The notes: generated by a model not told the origin, from the letters alone. A DNA stretch of 52,814 nt from Solimonas sp. (GCA_030149365.1 JASBRP010000052.1:1-52814), one strand, 5' to 3'; positions 19,748-28,621 are shown, counted from the stretch's first letter. Translations and numbers: made by a program.

Positions 19748-21430
19748 ATGATCGAAAGTTTTGCTGAAATGTTCGAGGCCAGCCTCAAGGGCGGCCAATC
19801 CATGCAGTCGGGCACCATCGTCAACGCCCGCGTGCTGGCAGTTAAGCCGGATGTCGTGATCGTCGACGCGGGCCTCAAGTCCGAAGGCGTGATCCCCATC
19901 CAGGAATTCATGGTCGACGGCGAGATCAAGGTTGCTGCCGGCGACGAAGTGGAAGTGGCGCTGGAGACCGTCGAAGACGGTTTCGGCGAAACCAAGTTCT
20001 CCAAGGAGAAGGCCGAGCGGATCAAGACCTGGGAGCGCCTCGCGAAGGCCTTCGAGGGCAAGGAAACCGTCATCGGTATCATCACCGGCAAGGTCAAGGG
20101 TGGTTTCACGGTCGACATCGGCACCGTGCGCGCCTTCCTCCCGGGTTCGCTGGTCGACGTCCGCCCGGTGCGCGACACGTCCTACCTCGAGGGCAAGCCG
20201 CTCGAGTTCAAGGTCATCAAGCTCGACAAGCTGCGCAACAACGTCGTCGTCTCGCGTCGCGAAGTGCTCGAGGCCGAGTACAGCGCCGAGCGTGACACCC
20301 TCCTGGCCAATCTGCAGGAAGGCGTTGTCCTCCGCGGTGTGGTCAAGAACCTGGTCGAGTACGGCGCGTTCGTCGACCTCGGCGGCATCGACGGCCTGCT
20401 GCACATTACCGACATGACGTGGAAGCGCGTCAAGGATCCGGCCGAAGTCGTCACCGTCGGCCAGGAAATCGAAGTCAAGGTCCTCAAGTACGATCGCGAG
20501 CGTCGCCGCGTCAGCCTCGGCCTCAAGCAGCTGGGCGCCGATCCGTGGATGGACATCGAGCGTCGCTACCCCGAGAAGACCCGCCTGTTCGGCAAGGTCA
20601 CCAACATCACCGACTACGGTTCGTTCGTCGAGATCGAGCCGGGCGTCGAGGGTCTGGTGCACGTCTCCGAAATGGACTGGACCAACAAGAACGTCAACCC
20701 GGGCAAGGTCGTGCAGGTCGGCGACGAAGTCGAGGTCATGATCCTCGACATCGACGGCGAGCGCCGCCGTATCTCGCTGGGCATGAAGCAGTGCCGCCCG
20801 AACCCCTGGGAAGAGTTCGCCCAGAACCACCAGAAGGGCGATCGCGTCCGCGGCGCCATCAAGTCGATCACCGACTTCGGCATCTTCATCGGCCTGGACG
20901 GCGGTATCGACGGCCTGGTGCACCTCTCCGACCTCGACTGGAACGAAGCCGGCGAAACCGCCGTGCGCCGCTACCAGAAGGGCCAGGAGCTGGATGCCGT
21001 GGTCCTGGCGATCGACGGTGCCCGCGAGCGCATCTCGCTGGGCGTCAAGCAGGTCCAGCAGGATCCGCTGTCGCAGTTCATCGCCGACACGGTCAAGGGC
21101 ACCATCGTCAAGGGCATCGTGAAGACCGTCGACCCGCGCGGCGCCTTCATCGACCTGGGCAATGGCGTCGAGGGTTACATCCGTGCCAACGACCTGGCCC
21201 GTGAGCGCGTTGAAGACGCGACCAAGGTGCTCAAGGAAGGCGACACGCTGGAATCCCGCTACGTCGGCCTGGATCGCAAGAACCGCATCGTGCAGCTGTC
21301 GGTCCGCGAGAAGGAAATCCAGGAAGAGCAGGAGGTCATGGCGGAGTACGGCAACCGTAACGCCAGCACCGGCCGCACCAGCCTGGGCGACCTGCTCAAG
21401 GAACAGATCGGCGGCAACAACGACCGCTAA
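19748..21430 (+). CDS. rpsA: 30S ribosomal protein S1
   Basis: S1 binds mRNA leaders and helps the 30S subunit to initiate translation. The ATG at 19748 ([20 protein letters not shown]) gives 560 residues, close to 557 in E. coli. Six S1/OB repeats are visible; the clearest are [60 protein letters not shown] and [20 protein letters not shown]. No good Shine-Dalgarno sequence lies before the ATG, only a T-rich GAGTGTTTTTGTA stretch. This is typical of rpsA, whose translation is autoregulated. A strong terminator follows. Confidence 0.98.
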   Translation: MIESFAEMFEASLKGGQSMQSGTIVNARVLAVKPDVVIVDAGLKSEGVIPIQEFMVDGEIKVAAGDEVEVALETVEDGFGETKFSKEKAERIKTWERLAKAFEGKETVIGIITGKVKGGFTVDIGTVRAFLPGSLVDVRPVRDTSYLEGKPLEFKVIKLDKLRNNVVVSRREVLEAEYSAERDTLLANLQEGVVLRGVVKNLVEYGAFVDLGGIDGLLHITDMTWKRVKDPAEVVTVGQEIEVKVLKYDRERRRVSLGLKQLGADPWMDIERRYPEKTRLFGKVTNITDYGSFVEIEPGVEGLVHVSEMDWTNKNVNPGKVVQVGDEVEVMILDIDGERRRISLGMKQCRPNPWEEFAQNHQKGDRVRGAIKSITDFGIFIGLDGGIDGLVHLSDLDWNEAGETAVRRYQKGQELDAVVLAIDGARERISLGVKQVQQDPLSQFIADTVKGTIVKGIVKTVDPRGAFIDLGNGVEGYIRANDLARERVEDATKVLKEGDTLESRYVGLDRKNRIVQLSVREKEIQEEQEVMAEYGNRNASTGRTSLGDLLKEQIGGNNDR

Positions 21431-21460
21431 GCTGTCCTTCGCAGTACTTGGAAGTATCGG

Positions 21461-21490
21461 AAAGGGGCCGCCATGCGGCCCCTTTCTTTT
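21461..21490 (+). terminator. Rho-independent terminator of rpsA
   Basis: AAAGGGGCCGC (21461-21471) and GCGGCCCCTTT (21475-21485) form a perfect stem with a 3-nt CAT loop, followed by CTTTTT. Confidence 0.92.
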
Positions 21491-21572
21491 TGCACGACGC
21501 CCCATATCCCCTGGCTGGCCCCCGGCGGGACCCCTGTTTCGGGCCTGTCAGCCCCCGGGGCGGCGGGGACTC

Positions 21573-21599
21573 TTGCATGCCCTGTTTTTTTTCTATAAG
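21573..21599 (+). promoter_or_regulatory. Candidate promoter for ihfB-lapA-lapB
   Basis: TTGCAT (21573-21578) and TATAAG (21594-21599) flank a T-rich 15-nt spacer, shorter than ideal. It lies between the rpsA terminator and ihfB, about 33 nt from the start codon. Confidence 0.4.
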
Positions 21600-21631
21600 G
21601 TTCAATCAATTAGAACGCATCCATGAGCCTT

Positions 21632-21988
21632 ATGACCAAATCCGAACTGATCGAACGGCTGGCCTCCAAGCAGACCCACCTGATGCAGAAGGACGTGGAG
21701 CTGGCGGTCAAGCTGGTGCTGGACCAGATCAGCATGGCGCTGGCCAAGGACGACCGCGTGGAAATCCGCGGCTTCGGCAGCTTCGCCCTGCATCACCGTC
21801 CGGCACGCGTCGGGCGCAATCCCAAGACCGGCGAGCCGGTGGAGATCCCGCCGAAGCGCGTCCCGCACTTCAAGCCGGGCAAGGAAATGCGCGAGCGCGT
21901 CAACGCCAACGCCCAGGCCGAGGCCGAAGCCGAGGCTGCTGCGGCCAAGGCCAAGGCGGCGGTTGCCGCTGCCGACAGCCAGGGCTGA
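21632..21988 (+). CDS. ihfB: Integration host factor subunit beta, with extended tail
   Basis: A DNA-bending protein that pairs with Ihf[21 protein letters not shown] at 21632 matches the E. coli start; an ATG at 21623 would add three residues and cannot be excluded. The core contains [41 protein letters not shown] and KEMRERVN, including the proline-bearing beta-arm that kinks DNA. The protein runs to 118 residues against 94 in E. coli. The extra C-terminus (from about 93) is Ala/Glu/Lys-rich and low in complexity. Following genes lapA and lapB are in the same direction with 2-nt and 1-nt gaps. Confidence 0.95.
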   Translation: MTKSELIERLASKQTHLMQKDVELAVKLVLDQISMALAKDDRVEIRGFGSFALHHRPARVGRNPKTGEPVEIPPKRVPHFKPGKEMRERVNANAQAEAEAEAAAAKAKAAVAAADSQG

Positions 21989-21990
21989 TC

Positions 21991-22335
21991 GTGGCCTTCA
22001 AGCCGCCCGCCTCGCTGGTCTTCTTCCTGGTGATCCTGCCGGTCTTCGTGCTCGGCACCACCATCGGCTTCTTCAACAGCCAGAAGGTCGAGTTCAACTA
22101 CCTGTTCGGCATGGTCGAGCTGCCGCTGATCGCCCTGCTGGTCGCCGAGTTCGTGCTGGTGGCGCTGCTGACCCTGGGCGCGGGCTTCCTGCGGGTGCTC
22201 AGCCTCAAGGCCGAGATCCGCCGCCTGCGCAAGCAGATCCGTGACAGCGAGACCGAGCTGCGCAACCTGCGCGCCCTGTCCGCGCCGCCGCCCACCCTGA
22301 CCGCATCGCCGTCCGCGCTGCCCAAGGTTCCCTGA
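21991..22335 (+). CDS. lapA: Lipopolysaccharide assembly protein LapA (YciS)
   Basis: A 114-residue inner-membrane protein with two helices (about 8-27 and 40-65) and a cytoplasmic coiled segment, LKAEIRRLRKQIRDSETELR, the DUF1049/LapA layout. The GTG at 21991 has AGGG 6 nt upstream. LapA works with LapB and FtsH/YejM to set LpxC levels and so LPS synthesis. The neighbour lapB is 1 nt downstream of its stop, supporting the call. The tail is Pro/Ala/Ser-rich. Confidence 0.88.
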   Translation: MAFKPPASLVFFLVILPVFVLGTTIGFFNSQKVEFNYLFGMVELPLIALLVAEFVLVALLTLGAGFLRVLSLKAEIRRLRKQIRDSETELRNLRALSAPPPTLTASPSALPKVP

Positions 22336-22336
22336 C

Positions 22337-23500
22337 GTGATCGATGTCCTGTTCTCCTGGCTGCTGCTGCCGCTGGGATTCGCCCTCGGCTGGGCCCTGT
22401 CGCGTGGATACCCGCACCAGGGCCGCGCCATCACGCCGGAGAAGCTCGGCGGCCTGGTCACGCACCTGGTCAGCGACAATCCGGACGAAACCCTCGCCGC
22501 GCTGAGCGAAGCCGCCGAGATGGACAGCTCCGCGGCCGAGATGCACCTGACGCTGGGCAACCTGTTCCGCAAGCGCGGCGAAGTGGACCGCGCGCTGCAC
22601 ATCCACGAGGACCTGCTGGCCCGGCCCAACCTGTCGCCGGAGCTGCGCACCCAGACCCGCCTCGAGCTGGCGCAGGACTATCACAAGGCCGGCCTGATGG
22701 ACCGCGCCGAGGAAATCTCGCTGGCACTCGCCGCCGAGGGATACCAGGTGGTGCAGTGCCTGGAACTGGTGCGCACCATCTACGAGCAGGGCCGTGATTG
22801 GCAGCAGGCGATCAAGATCTCGCGCCGCATCGAGTCCGCCAAGGGCGAGTCCAAGCGCGAGGTGATCTCGCAGTACTACTGCGAGCTGGCCGAGGAGGCG
22901 AGGGCGCGCAAGGAGGCCGACGCCGCCCTGGACCTGGCCGAGCGCGCCGCCGCCGAAGACCCCGCCTGCATCCGCGCGCAACTGCTGCTCGGCGCGCTGC
23001 AGGAAGCCGCTGGCGAAGAGGCCGAGGCCGCCAAACACTACCGCCTGGCCTTCGAGCGCGACCAGCGCTTCCTGCCCGAGGTGATCGAACCCTTGCGCCG
23101 CTGCGCCGAGAAGACCGGCGACGCGCAGGAGTACCTGCTGTTCCTGAAGGACGCCAAGGAGATGTCGCCCAGCAGCCTGCCGATCCTGGCCGAGGCGCAC
23201 CTGATGCGCCAGGAAGGCCTGGAGGTGGCGGACTACCTGGCCCAGGGCCTGGAGACACGCCCGGGCCGCGCCGTGCTGGCGGAATTCCTCGAGGTGCTGG
23301 AGCACCAGCCCGGCGTGGTCGCCGCGGGCCTGGACAAGCCGGCCGCGAGCCTGCGCAGCGCCATCCGCAAGCTGATGGAAACCACGCCGCGCTACCGCTG
23401 CGGCCACTGCGGCTTCAGCCCGCGCCAGCTGTTCTGGCAGTGCCCCAGCTGCAAGCAGTGGGCCACCATCACCCCCATCGACGACGTCCTGAAGTCCTGA
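22337..23500 (+). CDS. lapB: Lipopolysaccharide assembly protein LapB (YciM)
   Basis: A 387-residue TPR protein anchored by one N-terminal helix (MIDVLFSWLLLPLGFALGWA). It guides FtsH degradation of LpxC, balancing LPS and phospholipid. TPR units run from about 45 to 330, for example HLTLGNLFRKRGEVDRALHI and CIRAQLLLGALQEAAGEEAE. The C-terminal rubredoxin-like zinc or iron knuckle is intact, with C355, C358, C369 and C372 in YRCGHCGF and CPSCKQW. Start is GTG 22337. The 3' end of the gene lies in the left arm of a 123-bp imperfect palindrome. Confidence 0.94.
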   Translation: MIDVLFSWLLLPLGFALGWALSRGYPHQGRAITPEKLGGLVTHLVSDNPDETLAALSEAAEMDSSAAEMHLTLGNLFRKRGEVDRALHIHEDLLARPNLSPELRTQTRLELAQDYHKAGLMDRAEEISLALAAEGYQVVQCLELVRTIYEQGRDWQQAIKISRRIESAKGESKREVISQYYCELAEEARARKEADAALDLAERAAAEDPACIRAQLLLGALQEAAGEEAEAAKHYRLAFERDQRFLPEVIEPLRRCAEKTGDAQEYLLFLKDAKEMSPSSLPILAEAHLMRQEGLEVADYLAQGLETRPGRAVLAEFLEVLEHQPGVVAAGLDKPAASLRSAIRKLMETTPRYRCGHCGFSPRQLFWQCPSCKQWATITPIDDVLKS

Positions 23501-23613
23501 GTAAGCCTGCTGTGCAGGCCGATCTTGCGCCCGCGATGCTCGCCGTACTTCAGTACGGCTGTGCGTCGCGGACGCAACCTCGGCCTTGCTCGCGACGGCT
23601 TCCTCAGGACTTC
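23491..23613. repeat. 123-bp imperfect palindrome overlapping the end of lapB
   Basis: Outer arms are GAAGTCCTGAG (23491-23501, including the lapB stop) and CTCAGGACTTC (23603-23613). Nested pairs follow inward: GGCCGA with TCGGCC, TTGCG with CGCAA, CCGCGA with TCGCGG, and GCCGTAC (23542-23548) with GTACGGC (23553-23559) around a TTCA loop. It could fold as one long RNA hairpin or a DNA cruciform. No T-run follows and no coding potential is evident. Confidence 0.75.
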
Positions 23614-23756
23614 GGCGAGTTGGGGATGATGGCTCTATTGGGATTACTCGAAGTAACTTCCGTATCCTGCTAATAAAACGGGCGTTTTTGACTCCACTTC
23701 GTACTTCTGTCACCGTTGCGCGATTATCATCGCCGCAGAGCGTGGAGGAGTAGCGG

Positions 23757-24755
23757 GTGGCAAAGACGGCATTCGTCACGGGCGCGACGGGCTTCGTCGG
23801 GCTGAACCTGGTCGATGAACTGGTCGACCAGGGCTGGGACGTCATTGCCATGCATCGGCCGCAGTCCGATGTCTCGCCGCTGAAGCGCTATCCGCAGGTC
23901 CAACGCGTCTGCGGCGACATCACCGATTCCCGCACCCTCAAGGGTGTCGTGCCGCGGCACGTGGACTGCGTCTTCCATGTCGCCGGCAACACCAGCCTGT
24001 GGTCGCGTTCGCATGCCGAGCAGATCAAGGTCAACGTGCGCGGCACCCGCAACATGGTGAAGGCGGCGCTGGAGTCCGGTGCCAAGCGCTTCGTCCATAC
24101 CTCCAGCGTGTTGGCCTACGGCCTGCACGGCGGCATCGTCACCGAGGACACCCCGACCCGCGGCAGCGCCGCGCCGGTCAACTACATCCGCAGCAAGGCC
24201 CTGGCCGAGCGCGAGATCCACAAGGGCATCGCCAACGGCCTGCAGGCCGTGGTGGTGAACCCGTCGAACATCCTGGGCCGCTACGACACCGCCAACTGGT
24301 CACGCATGTTCCGCCTGATCCAGCAGGGTCGCCTGCCCGGCGTGCCCGCCGGCGGCGGCAGCTTCTGCCACGCCCGCGAAGTCGCCCGCGCCCACGTGGC
24401 CGCCGCCGAACGCGGCGCCGTGGCGCAGAACTACCTGCTGGGCGGCGCCCAATCCAGCTACCTGGGCCTGGCCCGCGACGTCAGCCGCGTGATGGGCCTG
24501 CGCCGCCGTTTCTACCCGCTGCATCCGCGCCTGATGCACGGCTACGCCAAGCTCGAGGAAGTCTTCGCGCCGCTGTTCCGCCGCGAGCCGGAAATCACCG
24601 CCGACACGGTGGTACTGCTGTCGCAGAACATCTACTGCAGCAGCCGCAAGGCGCAGAACGAGCTCGGCTACCAGCCGCAGCCGATGGACGCCATGCTGAA
24701 GGATTGCTACGACTGGATGCTGACGGCGGGTTTGCTGAAGAAAGCGCCGAAGTAG
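23757..24755 (+). CDS. NAD-dependent epimerase/dehydratase (extended SDR family)
   Basis: A 332-residue Rossmann enzyme. The GTG at 23757 follows GGAGGAG by 6 nt. The N-terminus has the cofactor motif FVTGATGFVGLNLVDELVDQ, then DITDSRTLKG, HVAGNTSLWS, the catalytic serine region VHTSSVLAYG and the YIRSK (Y-x-x-x-K) active-site pair, followed by VVNPSNILG. It resembles dihydroflavonol-reductase-like and HpnA-like proteins that act on sugars, sterol-like compounds or ketones. The substrate cannot be told. It stands alone, with a 123-bp palindrome before it and 350 nt without genes after it. Confidence 0.8.
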   Translation: MAKTAFVTGATGFVGLNLVDELVDQGWDVIAMHRPQSDVSPLKRYPQVQRVCGDITDSRTLKGVVPRHVDCVFHVAGNTSLWSRSHAEQIKVNVRGTRNMVKAALESGAKRFVHTSSVLAYGLHGGIVTEDTPTRGSAAPVNYIRSKALAEREIHKGIANGLQAVVVNPSNILGRYDTANWSRMFRLIQQGRLPGVPAGGGSFCHAREVARAHVAAAERGAVAQNYLLGGAQSSYLGLARDVSRVMGLRRRFYPLHPRLMHGYAKLEEVFAPLFRREPEITADTVVLLSQNIYCSSRKAQNELGYQPQPMDAMLKDCYDWMLTAGLLKKAPK

Positions 24756-24878
24756 GTCGTTGCTCTGCTCCGCTATTGAGCGAGAGTCCTCTATCCCCGT
24801 TTGTGCCGGGCAGCCTCGTTGCTGGGCGCTGCGGCGCGATGCATGCGACGTGAGTACGAGTCACGCGCAGCACTCACT

Positions 24879-24969
24879 CCCTGTCCCCGCTAGCGGGGAC
24901 AGGGTTGGCGAGGGCATGGATGCCCGAGGTAGGGCAACGCAGGAGCAGTTGCCGAGGTGAGGGGCGGGC
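24879..24969. repeat. Degenerate CCCTCTCCCC-type repeat
   Basis: CCCTGTCCCCGC (24879-24890) and GCGGGGACAGGG (24893-24904) form a 12-bp stem with a 2-nt loop. TTGGCGAGG follows and a GAGGTGAGGGGCGG tail lies at 24956-24969, the same order as in the element at 1728. Confidence 0.6.
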
Positions 24970-24994
24970 GCTTTCAGTTAGAAGTCGCAGTCGT

Positions 24995-25018
24995 GGTGCC
25001 GGCGACGACGCCGGCACC
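24995..25018. repeat. Perfect palindrome
   Basis: GGTGCCGGCG (24995-25004) and CGCCGGCACC (25009-25018) flank a 4-nt ACGA loop. Neither strand has a T-run; role unknown. Confidence 0.45.
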
Positions 25019-25076
25019 CCCTTACGCCAACGATTTTCACACACGCGGGAGGCCCCAACATCGCGACAGCTTCAAA

Positions 25077-25100
25077 AGAAAAAAGCCCCTTGCAGGGGCT
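25077..25100 (-). terminator. Rho-independent terminator of bepA
   Basis: On the minus strand AGCCCCT and AGGGGCT (25084-25100) form a 7-bp stem with a 3-nt loop, followed by a run of T. The plus strand shows AAAAAA just before the stem. It begins 5 nt after the bepA stop. Confidence 0.88.
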
Positions 25101-25105
25101 CTTTT

Positions 25106-26575
25106 CTACAACCGCTCTCGCCGATCCCTCGGCGGTCGCCAGTTCTCCGGCAGCGTGTCGCGCACCTCCTGCCGCTTGGCCGCCAGGCGCGCGCGCTCCT
25201 GCGGCGTCAGGTCGGGCAGGCGCAGGCCGGCGTCGAGCTGGGCGATGGCGTTGCCGGCATCGCCACGCAGGAACAGGTAGACGCCGGTCTGGTAGGACGC
25301 CTCGGGCAGGTTGTTGAGCTCGCGTGCAGCCTGGGCCAGCAGGTTGTACGTCTCCAGCTGCGTGCCCAGGGTTTGTTCGCGCGTGATCAGCAGCTGGCGG
25401 GCCTCGGCGGGCTTGCCGGCGGCCATCATCGTGTCGGCGTATTCCAGCAGGGCCGGTGCATAGCGCGGGTAGAGCTGCGTGCTGCGGGCCAGCACGGCCA
25501 GGGCTTCATCGTTCTTCTGCTGCAACGCGAGGATGCGGGCCTGCAGCAGGTTGAGCGTCACGTGGCGCGGGTACTTCTCCAGCAGCGGGGCGAGCACGCG
25601 GTCGGCGTTGTCGGCCTGGCCCTGCACGGACAGCGCCAGCGCCAGGCCGTAGCGGTTGGTCGGCGTGTCGTGTCCGGCGGCCAGTTCGTTGCTGTAGTGG
25701 TCCATCGCCTCGCTGGGACGCTCGGCGGTGAGCACGCGGGCACGGGCCTGCATGAAGCCGAACTCCATCGATTCCTTCAGCACCACCTTGGGCATCTCCG
25801 CGGCGCGGCCGCGTGCCTCGGCGATACGGTTGGTGGTCAGCGGATGGGTGCGCAGGATTTCCGGCAGGCCGCTGCCGTAGAGGCGCGACTGCTGTTCCAG
25901 CTTGGAGAAGAAGCCGCCCATGCCGGCCGGGTCGAAGCCGGCGCGCGCCATGGTCTGGATGCCGATGCGGTCGGCCTCCAGTTCGTGCGCGCGGGTGTAG
26001 TTGACCTGGCGCTGGTAGTTCATGGCCTGGCCCACGGACAGCGCGCCGATCACCACGTCGGGATCGGCGGAGCCGGCGATGATGGCGGCGATTACCGCCA
26101 GCCAGGTGGCCACGGTGGCGACCTGGGTGTCTTCCTGGGTGCGGGCGATATGGCGCTGGGTGACGTGCGCGAGTTCATGGCCCAGCACGCCGGCCACTTC
26201 GCTTTCGTTGCTGGCGGCGAGGATCAGGCCGGCATTGACGCCGATATAGCCACCGGGCAACGCGAAGGCGTTGATCCGCGTGTCGCGGATCATGAAGAAG
26301 TTCAGGTCCGGCGGCTTGGTCTGGCTGGCCGAGGCCAGGCGCCAGCCCAGCGTCGAGATGTAGTCCCTCAGCTCCGGGTCTTCCAGCATGTAGTTGGCGC
26401 CGTAGAGCTGCGCCACCACGCGACCGCCCAGGGTCTTCTCCTCGGAAGGCGACAGCGTGTTGTCCGCCGGCTCGCCGATCTGCGGCAGGTCCAGCGTCGA
26501 CAGGGAGTCTGCCTGCGAGGCGGCCGCGCCAAGAATGGCGACGGCGGTGAGGCAACTGAGGAGCGCTTTCTTCAT
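25106..26575 (-). CDS. bepA: Periplasmic M48 metalloprotease/chaperone BepA
   Basis: BepA (YfgC) supports assembly of the LptD LPS translocon and degrades stalled outer-membrane proteins. The 489 residues (E. coli 487) begin with a signal peptide (MKKALLSCLTAVAILGAAAS). The zinc motif HELAH is at H133-H137, the third ligand lies in ELEADRIGIQ, and the regulatory histidine lies in RTHPLTTNR. TPR-like repeats fill about 290-460. It is the lone gene between psd and its own terminator. Function fits the LPS theme of lapAB nearby, but no operon link is visible. Confidence 0.93.
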   Translation of the reverse strand: MKKALLSCLTAVAILGAAASQADSLSTLDLPQIGEPADNTLSPSEEKTLGGRVVAQLYGANYMLEDPELRDYISTLGWRLASASQTKPPDLNFFMIRDTRINAFALPGGYIGVNAGLILAASNESEVAGVLGHELAHVTQRHIARTQEDTQVATVATWLAVIAAIIAGSADPDVVIGALSVGQAMNYQRQVNYTRAHELEADRIGIQTMARAGFDPAGMGGFFSKLEQQSRLYGSGLPEILRTHPLTTNRIAEARGRAAEMPKVVLKESMEFGFMQARARVLTAERPSEAMDHYSNELAAGHDTPTNRYGLALALSVQGQADNADRVLAPLLEKYPRHVTLNLLQARILALQQKNDEALAVLARSTQLYPRYAPALLEYADTMMAAGKPAEARQLLITREQTLGTQLETYNLLAQAARELNNLPEASYQTGVYLFLRGDAGNAIAQLDAGLRLPDLTPQERARLAAKRQEVRDTLPENWRPPRDRRERL

Positions 26576-26662
26576 GTGGCGGCGGTGCCAGGAGGATGAC
26601 GGCAGTGTAGCCGCTTGGACGCGGCCCGAGTGCTTTGGTTCAGCCTCCCGGCCAGCCCCGCA

Positions 26663-27553
26663 TCAGCCCCTGAACCGGGCGATACGCTGGCCCATGCGCA
26701 GGGGGTTGCCCGGCGCCATTACCGGCTGCCAGTCGAGCATGCCCGGCGGGGTCAGCAGGATCACCGTGGAGCCCATGTTGAAGCGGCCCATCTCGTCGCC
26801 GCGGTCCAGGGTCACCGGGTGTATCGGGTGGAAATGCTCGACGCCGGAACGCTTGTGCGGCGGGCTGATGCGGCCGGTCCAGACGGTTTCCATGGAGCCG
26901 ACGAACAGGGCGCCGACCAGGACCATCGCAAACGGGCCGCGCTCGGTGTCGAACACGGCGCAGACGCGCTCGTTGCGGGCGAACACGCCCGGCATGGCGC
27001 GCGCGGTGGCGGGGTTGACGCTAAACAGCCGGCCGGGGACATAAACCCAGTGGCGCAGCGTGCCGGCCAGCGGCATGTGGATGCGGTGGTAGTTGTAGGG
27101 CGCCAGGTAGATCGTCGTGAACTTGCCGCCGGTGAAGGGAGCGGCCAGTTCCTCGCTGCCGAGCAGTTCGGCGGCGCTGTACTCGTGGCCCTTGGCCTGG
27201 AAGATGCGGCCGTCCGGGATGTCGCCGGCCTGGCTGACGGTGCCGTCCACCGGGCTCAGCAGGGTCTGCAGGTCCGGGTCCAGCACGCGGGCGCCGGGCT
27301 TGAGCGCGCGGGTGAAGAAATCGTTGAAGCTGGCGTAGTCCTCGGCGCGGCCGTGCTGGGCCTCGGCCAGGTTGATGCGGTACAGCTTCATGAACTGGCG
27401 GATGAAGACGTTCTTGAAGGCGCGCTGCTCGATGCGTGTCACCAGGTAGATCAGCCAGGACAGGAAACGCGTCGGCAGGATCAACTGCAGGCGGGCGAAC
27501 AGCAGGTCGCCCTGGCTGGCGTCGGTGTGGGGTTTGCCGCGGAGTTTCATCAT
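26663..27553 (-). CDS. psd: Phosphatidylserine decarboxylase proenzyme
   Basis: It makes phosphatidylethanolamine at the inner membrane and needs self-cleavage to form a pyruvoyl group. I use the ATG at 27553, which overlaps the stop of the copper chaperone gene (ATGATGA); the next ATG is 3 nt on. The 296 residues show LQLILPTRFLSWLIYLVTRI, the aspartate motif LLSPVDGTVSQAG and the histidine motif APYNYHRIHMPLAG. The cleavage site reads MGST near the C-terminus (FNMGSTVILL), where E. coli has LGST. The Asp-His-Ser set is complete. It is the last gene of a minus-strand sco-pcuAC-psd unit. Confidence 0.94.
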   Translation of the reverse strand: MMKLRGKPHTDASQGDLLFARLQLILPTRFLSWLIYLVTRIEQRAFKNVFIRQFMKLYRINLAEAQHGRAEDYASFNDFFTRALKPGARVLDPDLQTLLSPVDGTVSQAGDIPDGRIFQAKGHEYSAAELLGSEELAAPFTGGKFTTIYLAPYNYHRIHMPLAGTLRHWVYVPGRLFSVNPATARAMPGVFARNERVCAVFDTERGPFAMVLVGALFVGSMETVWTGRISPPHKRSGVEHFHPIHPVTLDRGDEMGRFNMGSTVILLTPPGMLDWQPVMAPGNPLRMGQRIARFRG

Positions 27554-27969
27554 GGGGCTCGGACGGTGAATTCGGCGCTGGCGTGGCGGCTGCCGCAAAG
27601 CAGGGTGATGGAGGCGCTGTCGCCGGCCTTCAGAGGGCGCAGGGGGCGGAACAGCATCAGGTGGTAGTCGCCGGGCTGCAGCAGGGCCTGGCCGCGGGCG
27701 GGGATCTCGATGACCTGGTCGCGCAGCATGCGCGCCATGCCGTTCTCCAGGGCGCTGCGGTGGATCTCCACGGCGCCGAAATCCGGGCTGCTGGCCTTGT
27801 CGCAGCGCAGGGCCTCGGGCAGGCCGTTGTCGATACGCAGGTAGCCGGCCATCGGGCCGTCGGCCGGGGCCTCGCGAATCCAGGCGTCGCTCAGCAGCAG
27901 CTCACCCGGTGCCTGCCGGCAGGCGGCCAGGGCCAGCAGCGGCAGCAGGGCCAGCAGGGCGGCGCGCAT
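27550..27969 (-). CDS. PCu(A)C copper chaperone, lipoprotein
   Basis: A 139-residue periplasmic protein of the DUF461 family that carries Cu(I) to the CuA site of cytochrome oxidase. It has a lipoprotein signal (LLALAAC, lipobox with C17). The copper ligands are visible as VEIHRSALENGMARM and GDYHLMLF, matching the H-M...H-x-M pattern of the family. Its start overlaps the sco stop by one base and its stop overlaps the psd start. Co-occurrence with Sco is typical of CuA assembly; no oxidase gene is in the window. Confidence 0.9.
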   Translation of the reverse strand: MRAALLALLPLLALAACRQAPGELLLSDAWIREAPADGPMAGYLRIDNGLPEALRCDKASSPDFGAVEIHRSALENGMARMLRDQVIEIPARGQALLQPGDYHLMLFRPLRPLKAGDSASITLLCGSRHASAEFTVRAP

Positions 27970-28586
27970 CAGCGGGCCACCAGGGGCTTGAGGTCCGCCA
28001 CCAGCCGGGCCGGGTCGAAGGGCGGCGTCAGGTAGGCGGTGATGTTGCCCTGCGGATTGAGCAGGATCATCGAGGCCGAGTGGTCCATCTGGTAGCTCTC
28101 CGGGGTGGCGCCCGGCACCTTGGCATAGGCAATGCCCAGGGAGCGCGTGATGTCGGCCAGTTGCGGCTCGCCCACGGTGACGCCGACGAAGGCGGGGTCG
28201 AACTGCCCCAGGTAGCTCTTCATGCGCTCGGGAGTGTCACGCTCCGGGTCTATCGACAGGAACACCACCCGCAGCGGGTGATCGGGCCCCAGGCCAGCCT
28301 TGACCTGCTTGAGCAGGGCCAGGGTGGTGGGGCAGACGTCCGGGCAGTAGGTGAAGCCGGGGAACAGCAGGGTCCAGCTGCCGGCGAGGCTGGCGGCGGT
28401 GAACGGCTGGCCATCCTGGTCCTTCAGGGTGAAGGCGGGCAGGGCGCGCGGCTGCGGCAGCAGGGTGCCGGACTGCAGTTCGGCGGTGCCCTTGGGCTGG
28501 AAGACGGTGACGGCTACCACCACGCCGAGAACGGCGGCGAGGGCGGCGATCACGCCGTAAAGAACGGATTTCTGGGCGTTGGCCAT
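27969..28586 (-). CDS. Sco/SenC thioredoxin-fold copper chaperone
   Basis: A 205-residue membrane-anchored protein (helix about 8-29) with a periplasmic thioredoxin fold. The copper/redox site C-x-x-x-C is in YCPDVCP and the partner histidine is in YQMDHSASMI. It helps build the CuA centre of cytochrome c oxidase together with PCu(A)C. ATG at 28586 begins the three-gene unit; its promoter would lie in the 84-nt gap shared with prmB. Family is certain, exact partner inferred. Confidence 0.92.
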   Translation of the reverse strand: MANAQKSVLYGVIAALAAVLGVVVAVTVFQPKGTAELQSGTLLPQPRALPAFTLKDQDGQPFTAASLAGSWTLLFPGFTYCPDVCPTTLALLKQVKAGLGPDHPLRVVFLSIDPERDTPERMKSYLGQFDPAFVGVTVGEPQLADITRSLGIAYAKVPGATPESYQMDHSASMILLNPQGNITAYLTPPFDPARLVADLKPLVAR

Positions 28587-28621
28587 GATTTTCAGGGTGT
28601 TTTCGGATCAGTGGGGCAGCC

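Larger units (their letters stand above)
24756..25076. other. Gene-free stretch between convergent genes
   Basis: I see no supported gene here. It contains a degenerate CCCTCTCCCC-type element (24879-24969), a perfect palindrome (24995-25018) and, at its end, the bepA terminator. Everything else looks unremarkable. Confidence 0.6.

Noticed and set aside
24905..26599. 564-codon plus-strand open frame
   Set aside because: Antisense to bepA, which has a signal peptide, HELAH and TPR repeats. No ribosome site or family pattern supports the plus frame.
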